32,136 nucleotides of DNA, from assembly GCA_025355645.1 (NCBI GenBank), contig JANXZG010000090.1, positions 1 through 32,136 on the forward strand, written 5' to 3'. The notes under the pieces were generated by a model that saw nothing but the letters and a program-made list of their open reading frames with translations, had not been told where the DNA came from and did not search any database. Of this stretch, positions 18,858-27,525 are shown one piece after another (positions within the stretch are counted from its first letter, which is position 1; every line of letters begins with the position of its first letter). The DNA comes from Gammaproteobacteria bacterium. GTDB taxonomy: Bacteria; Pseudomonadota; Gammaproteobacteria; Steroidobacterales; Steroidobacteraceae. The translations under genes and the position numbers were made by a program.

Positions 18858-21263
18858 ATGAAGCGCACCATCCTGGTCCCCATCATCCTGGCAGCGGTAG
18901 CATACTTGGGCGTCAGCCCTGCTATAGCGCAAACCTACAACTACTCGGTGCTGGGCACCGCCGTCGCCAATCCCGAGGCTGCGCTGATCCAGGCGCAGGA
19001 TGCCAGGCTCTACGGCACGGCGCTCGACCTCGGCAACAATAAGGGACTGGATTTCAACCTAACGCTGGGTAACAGCTTCAACTACGACGTATACAGCTTT
19101 GGTGCCTTGATGGATGGCGGACTACCCATCGGATCACTGATCCAGGGCGCAGATGGCACCTTGTTCGGAACCGCCAGCTCCGGCGGCACCAATGGCTTCG
19201 GGGTTTTATACCGCGTTACAGGAAACTTCGGCACGGGCACTGGCACCGAGACGCCGGTTTTTGCGTTCACTAATGGTAACGATGGGGCCAATCCGCAGGG
19301 CCCGCTGATCATCGACAGCGCCGGGATTCTGTATGGCACCGCGGCGAATGGCGGTCAGAATGGTGGTGGTGCACTCTTCAAGTACAACCCGGTCTCGAAC
19401 CTGGTGAGTCCGATTTACGAATTCTGCGCGCAGGTCAATTGCAGCGACGGCGGCGGTCCCGTCACCGGGCTGGTGCAGGGCACTGATGGAAATCTGTACG
19501 GCACAACCCGCCATGGCGGCGCTGCGAACGGCGCTAGCAGCAACGGCGTTGCTTACAAGGTCACGACATCGGGTACCTATACCGTGCTCCATCAGTTCTG
19601 CACCGCCGCCCACTGCCCGGACGGTGCCGCGCCCGTGGGCCCGCTGGTTGAATACAGCGACGGCAATTTTTATGGCATGACAGCGCAGGGTGGCGCGCAC
19701 AACGCCGGCACGGTTTTCAAAATAACCTCGACCGGGGTGCTAAGCACGCTCTACAGCTTCACAGGCGGTGCCGATGGCGGCCAGCCCGCCGGGGCGCTGA
19801 TTGTCGGCAGCGACGGAAATTTCTATGGCGCGACCAATCTGGGCGGAAGTACACCGGCCTACGGCACCGTCTTCAAGATGACGCCGGCAGGTACGCTGAC
19901 CACGCTTTATACATTTATCGATTTCTTTGGCGGTGATACCAATCCGCAGGCTGGCCTCGTGCAAGCCAGTGATGGAAATTTCTACGGTATGACCTCCGGC
20001 TTTGTCGACGCAGCGGGCAAGGTCTATCAGGTCGCCGCCTCGCCAGCGCTAGCGCCGCCCGTGCAGCTGTCATTCACGACAGCCACGGTCGCCCCAAATA
20101 CTGTGGCAACGTTGAACTGGAAAGTACTGAACGCATTTTCACGGACAATGCAAAGCTGCTATGCGTATCTGCCGGGCACTCCCGCCGGTGCCGGTACCTG
20201 GTCGGGCCTGAAGGCGGGCACGTATGACGCCACTACCACACTCTTCACGGGATCGGCCGCGGTGACGCCGACCGCAGCGGGCACCTACACGTACGCGCTG
20301 ACCTGTGGCGGACAGGAATCCGGTTTCGCCACGTTAGTCGTGGGTGCTGCCGTCAGAGCGGCCGCGACCATCGCCCCAACGGTCGCCCTGAGCGCCGCCC
20401 CGAATCCGGCGGCCGTCGGCCAGCCGATCACGATCACGGCCACGGTGAGCGGCTCTGGCGCGACCCCGACGGGCTCGGTAACCATTAATTACGGCACGCG
20501 GTCGCTCTCGACCTTACCCCTCACAAACGGCGCCGCGAGCTTCAGCGCGTCCACCGCAGGGCTGCCTGCGGGCGCCTATGTCCTGACCGCAAGCTACACA
20601 GGCGATGCCAGTTACAATGCGTCGATCTCGTCCGGGTACACGGTCACGCTCAGCAAGCTATCGCCCACGATCAGCTTGAGCGCTACCCCGAATCCGGCTT
20701 CGGTCGGCCAGGCACTGACCATCACCGCCGCGGCGGCAGGGGCGGGTGCCGTACCCACGGGGACGGTATCGTTTAAGTATGGCGCATTGACGCTCGCGAC
20801 CTTGCCGCTGACGAATGGCACGGCGAGCTTCAGTCCCTCAACAGCGTCCTTGCCCGCCAATACCTATAACCTGACTGTAAGTTATAGCGGCGATGCGAAT
20901 TACGCCGCTGCAGATTCTGCGAGCTACCCGATCACGCTGACCGCGGCGACCACGGCGAACACGGCGGTCGCGTTTGCCGTGTCGCCCTCGACCTTTCTAC
21001 CAGGGACGCCGTGCACGATGACGGCGACCGTTACGCGCATCGGCGTCGCGGGGACGCCTACCGGAAGTGTGCAATTTATCTCCGGCGGCAGCGTGCTTGC
21101 CACTGTGGCGCTAAATGCGGCGGGCATTGCCAGCCGTACCCTCCCAACGACGGGTGTTCCGGTCGGTTATTATCCGGTCAAGGCTAGATATCTTGGCGAC
21201 GGCAGCAATAACGGTTCCACCTCGGCCGCGATCCTGGTGTACGTCCGGCCGCCAGGATATTAG
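18858..21263 (+). CDS. Exported tandem-repeat (GloVer-type) protein with Ig-like C-terminal repeats
   Basis: 801 residues from ATG 18858; the open frame extends upstream to 18681, but the signal peptide begins at this ATG (MKRTILVPIILAAVAYLGVS, probable cleavage AIA-QT after residue 24). Residues about 35-395 contain seven copies of a unit built on LI/LV-x-x-SDGNFYGxTxxGG...GTVFKMTxxGTLTTLYTF, the repeat called choice-of-anchor tandem repeat GloVer. Seven units suit a beta-propeller, which is an inference. After a linker domain (about 400-505, with one probable disulfide) come three Ig-like repeats (about 510-800); the first two have a 96-residue (288-base) period, e.g. SAAPNPAAVGQPITIT and SATPNPASVGQALTIT. 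No outer-membrane anchor is visible. It is probably secreted or surface-exposed; binding or adhesion is likely but unproven. Confidence 0.85.
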   Translation: MKRTILVPIILAAVAYLGVSPAIAQTYNYSVLGTAVANPEAALIQAQDARLYGTALDLGNNKGLDFNLTLGNSFNYDVYSFGALMDGGLPIGSLIQGADGTLFGTASSGGTNGFGVLYRVTGNFGTGTGTETPVFAFTNGNDGANPQGPLIIDSAGILYGTAANGGQNGGGALFKYNPVSNLVSPIYEFCAQVNCSDGGGPVTGLVQGTDGNLYGTTRHGGAANGASSNGVAYKVTTSGTYTVLHQFCTAAHCPDGAAPVGPLVEYSDGNFYGMTAQGGAHNAGTVFKITSTGVLSTLYSFTGGADGGQPAGALIVGSDGNFYGATNLGGSTPAYGTVFKMTPAGTLTTLYTFIDFFGGDTNPQAGLVQASDGNFYGMTSGFVDAAGKVYQVAASPALAPPVQLSFTTATVAPNTVATLNWKVLNAFSRTMQSCYAYLPGTPAGAGTWSGLKAGTYDATTTLFTGSAAVTPTAAGTYTYALTCGGQESGFATLVVGAAVRAAATIAPTVALSAAPNPAAVGQPITITATVSGSGATPTGSVTINYGTRSLSTLPLTNGAASFSASTAGLPAGAYVLTASYTGDASYNASISSGYTVTLSKLSPTISLSATPNPASVGQALTITAAAAGAGAVPTGTVSFKYGALTLATLPLTNGTASFSPSTASLPANTYNLTVSYSGDANYAAADSASYPITLTAATTANTAVAFAVSPSTFLPGTPCTMTATVTRIGVAGTPTGSVQFISGGSVLATVALNAAGIASRTLPTTGVPVGYYPVKARYLGDGSNNGSTSAAILVYVRPPGY
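20391..20935 (+). repeat. Tandem 288-base coding repeat (Ig-like units 1 and 2)
   Basis: The two units starting at 20391 and 20679 share the order of codons around CCCCGAATCCGGC, GTCGGCCAG, and further on CCTTAC/GCCGCTGACGAA...GGC. Protein identity is high over the full unit, while DNA has diverged mainly at third positions, so this is an old duplication and not a recent slippage product. The third Ig unit (about 20945-21255) is much more diverged. Confidence 0.65.
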
Positions 21264-21299
21264 GCCCCGAACGCAACTGCGGGCGCCTGCTGTGCTGGT

Positions 21300-23258
21300 T
21301 CAGCGTATCCGCGCGGGCTTATAGGCCGCTAGCTTGCTGTGAGTACGCAGCGCGTCTGATTGCATGAACGCGGTGCGCTTCGCCTGGAGGCCGCGCATCA
21401 GCGTCTCGAATTCGGGTACTGGCAGCGGCCGGCTGAAATGAAATCCCTGGTATTGATCGCAGCCAATGCTCTTTAGGAAGTCGAGCTGCGCTACCGTCTC
21501 CACGCCCTCGGCGATTACCTTGAGCCGCAGGCTATGGGCGAGCGAAACAATTGCCTGCACGATCGAGGCATCGTCAGCGCGCGCCGTGATTTCGTGGATG
21601 AAGCTGCGATCGATCTTGAGCCGGTCGATCGGCAATCGGCGCAGGTAACTCATACTGGAGTAACCCGTGCCAAAATCATCGACCGAGATCAGTACGCCCA
21701 TCTCACTCAGCCGCTCGAGCGTCTTGATGGATTCTTCCGGGTCGCTCATGACCGCCGTTTCGGTAATCTCCACTTCCAGTGAGCGCGGATCATAGTTCGC
21801 GGTCGTGAGCGCACTGCGGATCAGCTCAACCAGGTTGCTCGCGCGAAATTGCGAGGCCGACAAATTCACCGCGATGCGCAGGGGCAGAAGTCCAGCATCC
21901 TGCCATGCGCGTCCCTGCCGGCAGGCCTCGCGCACGACCCACTCGCCAATCCCGCCGATCAGCCCGCATTCCTCGGCAAGTGGTATGAAATCCGCGGGCG
22001 AAATCATGCCGCGCTGCGGATGGCGCCAGCGCACCAACGCCTCGGCACTGGTCACGGCGCCGGACCTGATGTCCACCTTCGGCTGGAAATGCAGCTCGAA
22101 CTGCTTTTCCTCGACGGCCGTGTGCAGCTCGCTCTCGAGCCGCACCTTGTCCTGCGTGCCCTTGTTCATCCCTGGCGTATAGCTCTGCACTTTGTTGCGG
22201 CCGACCTGCTTCGCGGCATACATCGCGGCATCCGCATGCGCAATCAGCGCCTGCACCGTGGTTGCATCGGCCGGAAAGTAGGCTATGCCGACGCTTGGAC
22301 TAACATGGATGCTGATGCCGCCGATATGCACCGGCGGCTGCATGGCTTCGAGCGCCCGACGTGCCACTTCCGCCGCATCGCTCGCCCCCGCCGGGGGGCT
22401 CAACACAATGACGAATTCATCGCCGCCAATGCGCGCCACGGTATCGGTGCTGCGCACCGCGCCGAGCAATCGCCGCGCAACCTCCTGCAGCAGCAGGTCG
22501 CCGGCACCATGACCCAGTGAATCGTTGATCAGCTTGAATCGGTCAAGGTCGCACCACATCAGCGCAAAAGTCTCGCCATAGCGAATGGCATGTGCAACCG
22601 CCTGTGCCAGACGATCGTCGAGCAGGACCCGGTTCGGCAGGCCGGTTAGTGCGTCGTGGGTCGCCAGGTGCCGCAGTTCGCGGTTCGCCGCTTCCAGACC
22701 CTCAGTGCGGGTGGTGACGGCTTGTTCCAGCGATTCGACCTGTCCGCGCATAGCGCGTTCGTTTTTCCATTTGCTGACGAGGGCCGTGGCGCATTGGATC
22801 GCTTCAATCGGCTCGAAGGGCTTGCGCAACACCAGCAACTGATCCGGCCGTCCGAGGCGGCGCACGAGTTCAACCCAGTCGTAGTCGGAGTGCGCAGAGC
22901 AGATCACGATCTGCAGGTGCGGATCGACCTCCCACAGGTGCTCGATCGTTTCCAGTCCATCCCAGCCGGGCGGCATGCGCATGTCCACGAACGCCATGCC
23001 ATAGGGGCGGCCTGCCGCAACGGCGGCGCGCACCCACTCAAGCCCGTCACGCCCCTGGTAGGCGGAGTCGATCTCGAAGATCGGGTGTTCGGTGCGACTG
23101 ACGGGCTCCCCCAGCAGAATCGCTTCAGCGATCAGTAACTGATCCTCTGCCGCAGATTGCGCATCCAGGTTCAGCACTTTGCGCAGGTCCTCATGGATCG
23201 CCCGATTATCATCGACGACCAGAACGCGATATACGGCAGTTGGCACCGGGTCAGGCAC
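21300..23258 (-). CDS. Response regulator with GGDEF and EAL domains (c-di-GMP synthesis/hydrolysis)
   Basis: 652 residues from GTG 23258, which has GGAG at good spacing; a TTG 24 bases upstream is less likely. The receiver domain has the acidic pair Asp16-Asp17, phospho-acceptor Asp92 (AFVDMRMP) and Lys in LRKPFE. The gap between the acidic pair and Asp92 is about 30 residues longer than in CheY. A coiled coil (about 165-195) leads to GGDEF, whose motif RIGGDEF is intact and is preceded at the usual five-residue distance by the product-inhibition site RSTD. The EAL domain keeps EALVRW, NLSASQF, EITET, DDFGTGYSS, KIDRSFI, AEGVET and QGFHFSRP. Both enzymatic activities are therefore predicted. 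It overlaps the upstream kinase gene by eight bases. Confidence 0.93.
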   Translation of the reverse strand: MPDPVPTAVYRVLVVDDNRAIHEDLRKVLNLDAQSAAEDQLLIAEAILLGEPVSRTEHPIFEIDSAYQGRDGLEWVRAAVAAGRPYGMAFVDMRMPPGWDGLETIEHLWEVDPHLQIVICSAHSDYDWVELVRRLGRPDQLLVLRKPFEPIEAIQCATALVSKWKNERAMRGQVESLEQAVTTRTEGLEAANRELRHLATHDALTGLPNRVLLDDRLAQAVAHAIRYGETFALMWCDLDRFKLINDSLGHGAGDLLLQEVARRLLGAVRSTDTVARIGGDEFVIVLSPPAGASDAAEVARRALEAMQPPVHIGGISIHVSPSVGIAYFPADATTVQALIAHADAAMYAAKQVGRNKVQSYTPGMNKGTQDKVRLESELHTAVEEKQFELHFQPKVDIRSGAVTSAEALVRWRHPQRGMISPADFIPLAEECGLIGGIGEWVVREACRQGRAWQDAGLLPLRIAVNLSASQFRASNLVELIRSALTTANYDPRSLEVEITETAVMSDPEESIKTLERLSEMGVLISVDDFGTGYSSMSYLRRLPIDRLKIDRSFIHEITARADDASIVQAIVSLAHSLRLKVIAEGVETVAQLDFLKSIGCDQYQGFHFSRPLPVPEFETLMRGLQAKRTAFMQSDALRTHSKLAAYKPARIR

Positions 23259-25695
23259 TGGAGACTCCGCGCGGCAGCTCAAGCACGAACCGGGCGCCCC
23301 GTCCCGGACCCTCGCTGTAGGCGCTCAGCGAGCCGCCGAGCTCGCGCGCCGTCAATGCGCTGCTGTGCAGGCCAAAGCCATGTCCCGTCGGACGTGTCGT
23401 GAAGCCATGCGTGAACAGGCGGGGCATGTTTTCCTCGGCAATGCCCGCGCCATTGTCGATGACCGAGAAGCGCACGCGATCCAGATTGTAGGTGACCCGT
23501 ATCGTCAGGATCTTGTCGGGGCGCCCGGATTCGTCGCAGGCGTTCTTGGCATTGCGCACAAGGTTCACGAGTATCTGCAGGACCTTGTGCCTGTCAACCT
23601 TGATCGGCGGCATGGCTTCCACTTCCCGCAGCACGATGACGCCCTCGCGGGTCAGTGCGCCGATGTTCATGCGCACGCAGTCATCAATTAGTGCGCTGAC
23701 CGAGATGGCCTCATCGCGATCGCCGTTCTTCGCATAATTTTGCTGCATGTTCACGATATGCTTGATGTGATCGATGTTCCTGCGCAATGACTCGAGTTCA
23801 TCAAGCGCCACGCGCTGGTCTGCTTGCAGCTGCTCAGAGAGGCTCGCGAGGTACAAGGGCAGCTGCCGGCCGCGCTCGTCGGAGGATATAAAAGCCGCAA
23901 GCTCTGCGCCGTGATCCTTCAGCAGCGCTGCTACCTGACCGAGGCCTGCGGTCTTCGACTGCTTGATACGGTCCGACAGGAGATTGGCTGACACGTTGAC
24001 ACTGTTCAGCACGTTGCCGACATTATGCAGCACGTTGGTCGCGATCTCCGCCATGCCGGCCTTGCGTGAGGCGTCAATCAGCTGATGATGCGCACGCTCG
24101 AGCTCAAGCTCGGCGAGCTTACGCTCGGTGATGTCCCGGATCACGGACACGGCGCCTAGGGTACGCCCATCGGTGTCCACCATGCGGCATGCGTTCGTCA
24201 CCGTCGTGCGCGGCGGGGAGCCGTGCGGCACCACGACGAGTTCCAGGTCCGTGATCGTCTCGCCGCGCAGTGCGCGCGCAAGCGGGCGTTTGGAGGGTTC
24301 GACCGGCGTAATGCCGTCAGTCAGGAATACAGCCGAAGTCAGCGGATAGCCGCGCAGTCCGCCGGGTGCTTTTTCGGACGCTGCAGGGATGCTGAAAAGC
24401 TCCTCGGCACCGCGGTTGTAGCGGGTGATGTTGCCGGTCGCATCGCTCGTGAGCACCGCGACGGGCAAGTTAGTGACGACCGCCTCAAGCAGCGTCTGGT
24501 TTTGCAGCAGGGCTTCTTCCATGGTCTTGCGGACAGTGATGTCGCTGACAAATTCGACCGAGCACTCGGGGCGAGCAGCGCCTTCCCTGACCAGGGCCGT
24601 GCTGGTGCGGACCCATAGCACGGTGCCGTCCTTGCGCCGATAGCGTTTCTCGAGATCCACGGATTCCAGGTCGCCCCGCCAGAGGCGTTCGAGCTTGTCT
24701 TCGACATTGGCACGGTCCTCGCCATACGTGAGATCACGGAGCGTCCAGTGCTCGAGTTCGTCAGTGCGAAAGCCGAGTAGCCTGGTGAAGGCCTGGTTAC
24801 AGCGCAGCAGCCTGCCGTTATAGTCGGCATAGACGATCCCGATCGGGGCCTGCTCGCAGGTGTTCTGGAATAGCGTTTCGGTCTTATGCAATTCATTACG
24901 CGCCGCCACGAGCTCGGTGACATCGGTGATCGTGCCGACGAATCCGCTCGCGCCCTCGATCGGCACGCAGTGCTCGGTGAAATGCCGCAGCTCGCCTCCC
25001 GGCGGCGTCGTTCGATAGGCAAGGTGTAGTGCGCGCGGGTGCCGGCAGAAATCGGACCAGTCGGCCTGCAGCTGTGCACGATCATCCGGGTGCACGTGAA
25101 TGGGCCAGTCGTTGACCTGCTGGTCACGCGCCAGCCCGAAGACCTTACGGTACGCCGGATTGACGTAGTTAAGATTGCCCTGCGCATCGGTCCGGTAGAT
25201 GGCAACCGGTGCGCTGTCACCGACGGCGCGAACAAAGTTCAGCCGTGCACACAGCGCGAGCTGCGCAGCCGCGCTGCTCGCGAGCGCCAGCAGTGAGCAG
25301 CGCTGCAGGTCGCTTAACTTGCGCGGAACACTGTCCATCACCACCAGCGTGCCCAACACCTCGCCATCGGCCGCGGCCAACGCGACGCCGGCATAGAAAC
25401 CGGTGGCAGGCGAAGTGCGCCGGTCCGCACTGACATCCCCGATTTCGACCACGCCGCTTGAGTGCCTCGCGATCTCGTTGAAGCGCTGGTGGCGGAAGTC
25501 GTGGGAATTCGCCGAGGGGCGGCTCCATGCGATATCCCCATCGGCGTGGCAGATGCACGCGAAGGGCGCCTCGCAGACCTGCGCTGCAACTGCGGCCAGT
25601 TCGCGCACTGCCTTGATCGACAACTCGATCAGCGGATTGCAACCGTTCGGTTGTGGCTCTTCGGGCAAGGCCTGGGGCGTAGGACGGGCGCTCAT
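23251..25695 (-). CDS. Cytosolic GAF/PAS sensor histidine kinase
   Basis: 814 residues with no transmembrane helix, so it probably senses an internal signal. Order: GAF-like domain (about 20-155, CHADGDIAWSRPSANSHDF and ATGFYAGVALAAADGEVLGTLVVMD), three PAS domains (about 160-275, 290-405 and 415-535, each ending in a D-I/V-T-x-R/L motif), a phospho-acceptor helix with His in GMAEIATNVLHNVGNVLNSV, and a C-terminal ATPase domain with N box NLVRNAKNACDES, G1 VIDNGAGI and the GFTTRPTGHGFGLHSS segment. The HNVGN H-box is a variant of HisKA. The overlapping response regulator downstream is the obvious partner, so the pair links a redox, light or small-ligand signal to c-di-GMP. The ribosome binding site is weak. 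Confidence 0.92.
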   Translation of the reverse strand: MSARPTPQALPEEPQPNGCNPLIELSIKAVRELAAVAAQVCEAPFACICHADGDIAWSRPSANSHDFRHQRFNEIARHSSGVVEIGDVSADRRTSPATGFYAGVALAAADGEVLGTLVVMDSVPRKLSDLQRCSLLALASSAAAQLALCARLNFVRAVGDSAPVAIYRTDAQGNLNYVNPAYRKVFGLARDQQVNDWPIHVHPDDRAQLQADWSDFCRHPRALHLAYRTTPPGGELRHFTEHCVPIEGASGFVGTITDVTELVAARNELHKTETLFQNTCEQAPIGIVYADYNGRLLRCNQAFTRLLGFRTDELEHWTLRDLTYGEDRANVEDKLERLWRGDLESVDLEKRYRRKDGTVLWVRTSTALVREGAARPECSVEFVSDITVRKTMEEALLQNQTLLEAVVTNLPVAVLTSDATGNITRYNRGAEELFSIPAASEKAPGGLRGYPLTSAVFLTDGITPVEPSKRPLARALRGETITDLELVVVPHGSPPRTTVTNACRMVDTDGRTLGAVSVIRDITERKLAELELERAHHQLIDASRKAGMAEIATNVLHNVGNVLNSVNVSANLLSDRIKQSKTAGLGQVAALLKDHGAELAAFISSDERGRQLPLYLASLSEQLQADQRVALDELESLRRNIDHIKHIVNMQQNYAKNGDRDEAISVSALIDDCVRMNIGALTREGVIVLREVEAMPPIKVDRHKVLQILVNLVRNAKNACDESGRPDKILTIRVTYNLDRVRFSVIDNGAGIAEENMPRLFTHGFTTRPTGHGFGLHSSALTARELGGSLSAYSEGPGRGARFVLELPRGVSSA

Positions 25696-25745
25696 TCAAT
25701 CTATTGTCGGCGCTGCGCGGGCAAGCCGAGACACCCGATTCTGGC

Positions 25746-25776
25746 AGTGTGACGCGGGTAACATGGGGAGTGTGAC
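25746..25776. promoter_or_regulatory. Direct repeats upstream of the kinase gene
   Basis: AGTGTGAC occurs at 25746-25753 and again at 25769-25776, 23 bases apart, i.e. about two helical turns, in the 107-base gap between the MaoC-type gene and the kinase. Such spacing would allow a regulator to bind both copies on one face of DNA. The reverse complement GTCACACT faces the kinase gene. No regulator is implied by neighbours. Confidence 0.25.
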
Positions 25777-25802
25777 CCGATCGGCAGTCCTGAACGGCTA
25801 GA

Positions 25803-26258
25803 TCAGAAGTAGCACCGCAGCAGCGTGGTGGCGACACAAACCGGCTTGGCGCTGCCTTCGCACTCAACCTCGACCTGCCATTCGAGCTGCGCACCGTCCT
25901 CGATCGCCTTGAGCCCGGCGAGCCTGAAGCGGGCGCGGACGTTGGCGCCTGCCAGGACCGGCGCCGGAAACCTGACCCGGTCGAGACCGTAATTTACGCT
26001 GTAGCGCAGCCCATCCATGCGCACGGTGGAGCGAAACAGCTGCGGCAGCATCGAGAGCGTCAAATAGCCGTGCGCCACTGTCGCGTGATAGGGCGACTCG
26101 CGCTTGGCGCGCTCGACATCGACATGAATCCACTGCTCATCGTCGGTCGCCGCGGCAAAGGAATCAATCCGATCCTGCTCAATACGGCGCCACGGGCTGA
26201 CGCCGATTTCCTGCCCGACCAGATGCGGCAGGTCAGCGGGCTTCTCGATAATGCGCAT
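25803..26258 (-). CDS. MaoC-family (hot-dog fold) enoyl-CoA hydratase
   Basis: 151 residues from ATG 26258, chosen because GGAG stands seven bases upstream and homologues begin MRxxE; the ATG at 26270 lies inside a small inverted repeat and has no ribosome binding site. The hydratase-2 motif is visible at about residues 37-70: FAAATDDEQWIHVDVERAKRE, then HATVAHGYLTLSM, supplying the Asp/His pair that adds water across (R)-enoyl-CoA. The protein is a short single-domain MaoC type. It is divergent from the thiolase gene with about 80 bases between starts, and the TCCAT/ATGGA inverted repeat (26266-26280) in that gap could be a shared operator. Fatty-acid or steroid-chain breakdown, or polyhydroxyalkanoate supply, are possible roles. 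Confidence 0.9.
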   Translation of the reverse strand: MRIIEKPADLPHLVGQEIGVSPWRRIEQDRIDSFAAATDDEQWIHVDVERAKRESPYHATVAHGYLTLSMLPQLFRSTVRMDGLRYSVNYGLDRVRFPAPVLAGANVRARFRLAGLKAIEDGAQLEWQVEVECEGSAKPVCVATTLLRCYF

Positions 26259-26340
26259 GCGGCTCTCCATTCAATATGGATTAGAATAGCGAAATTCACC
26301 GTCCCGCTGTTGATTGGTTCGATCCCAAGGAGTTTCACTC

Positions 26341-27525
26341 ATGACAGAGGTCTACATTCTTTCGGCCGTGCGCAGCGCGATCGGAACCTTCGGTGGAGCC
26401 CTCAAGGAGGTCCCGCCAACCGAGCTTGCCGCGGTAGTAACGCGCTTCGCGATTCAGCGTGCTGGGGTCGATGCCGGCGCAATCGGGCACGTCGTGTTCG
26501 GACAGGTTGTCGGTACCGAACCGAAGGATGCGTATATTTCGCGGGTTGCCGCGATTAATGCGGGAGTTCCCCACGAGACTCCCGCGCTGACCGTAAACCG
26601 TCTGTGTGGTTCCGGGCTGCAGGCCGTCCTCAGTGCTGCGCAGGCGATCATGCTGGGAGATTGCGAGGTCGCACTCGGCGGAGGGGTCGAGAACATGAGT
26701 CGCGCGCCATTCTTCGCCCCGTCGATGCGCTGGGGCAAGAAAATGGGCGATGCCATGTTGATCGACGCAATGAGTGGCGCGCTGACCGATCCGTTTGGCA
26801 ATGGCATCATGGGTGTCACCGCGGAGAACGTCGCCGCGCGCTACAGCATCGACCGCAAGATGCAGGATGCGACGGCGCTCGAGAGCCAGAAGCGCGCGTC
26901 GGCGGCGATAGCCGCCGGCCGATTTGTCGAGCAGATCGTGCCGATCGACATCAGGGTGCGTGGCAAGCCATCGCAGTTCCTGGTCGATGAGCACGTCCGC
27001 GCGGATACGACGCTCGAGGACTTGCAGAAACTGCCCACGATATTCAAGAAAGAGCAGGGCACCGTGACGGCGGGCAACGCCTCGGGCATCAACGACGGCG
27101 CCGCTGCTCTGGTGGTTGCGGGCGCCAGGGCGCTCGCGGCCTTGAAGCAAAAGCCATTGGCGCGCATCGTCTCCTACGGGCATGCCGGAGTCGATCCGGC
27201 CTACATGGGGATTGGCCCGGTGCCGGCCACCCGCCTGGCGCTGAAGCGCGCGGGACTCGAGGTGAAGGACCTCGATGTCATCGAATCAAATGAGGCGTTC
27301 GCCGCGCAGGCCTGTGCGGTGTCAAGGGAACTGGGTTTCGACCCTGCGAAGGTGAATCCCAATGGCAGTGGTATCTCGCTCGGGCATCCGATCGGGGCAA
27401 CGGGTGCGATCCTGTTGACCAAACTGGTGCACGAGCTGCGCCGCGTCGGCGGCCGCTACGGCCTGGTCACGATGTGCATAGGGGGCGGGCAGGGCATCGC
27501 CACGATCGTCGAGAATATGCGCTAG
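26341..27525 (+). CDS. Acetyl-CoA C-acetyltransferase (thiolase)
   Basis: 394 residues, exactly the size of tetrameric biosynthetic/degradative thiolases. It condenses two acetyl-CoA or cleaves 3-ketoacyl-CoA. Catalytic residues are present at standard positions: Cys89 in NRLCGSGLQA, His349 in LGHPIGATGA and Cys379 in MCIGGGQG; GGVENMSRAP is the usual family segment. The ATG at 26341 has AAGGAG at good spacing; an upstream extension to 26314 lacks support. The residue numbers correspond to those of the Zoogloea PhaA enzyme, but sequence alone cannot separate PhaA, AtoB and BktB roles. Its stop overlaps the convergent aldehyde dehydrogenase stop by four bases. Confidence 0.95.
   Translation: MTEVYILSAVRSAIGTFGGALKEVPPTELAAVVTRFAIQRAGVDAGAIGHVVFGQVVGTEPKDAYISRVAAINAGVPHETPALTVNRLCGSGLQAVLSAAQAIMLGDCEVALGGGVENMSRAPFFAPSMRWGKKMGDAMLIDAMSGALTDPFGNGIMGVTAENVAARYSIDRKMQDATALESQKRASAAIAAGRFVEQIVPIDIRVRGKPSQFLVDEHVRADTTLEDLQKLPTIFKKEQGTVTAGNASGINDGAAALVVAGARALAALKQKPLARIVSYGHAGVDPAYMGIGPVPATRLALKRAGLEVKDLDVIESNEAFAAQACAVSRELGFDPAKVNPNGSGISLGHPIGATGAILLTKLVHELRRVGGRYGLVTMCIGGGQGIATIVENMR

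Noticed and set aside
21264..21299. Rho-independent terminator between the convergent GloVer and c-di-GMP genes
   Set aside because: There is a short C-rich/G-rich pairing, but it has mismatches and no T tract.
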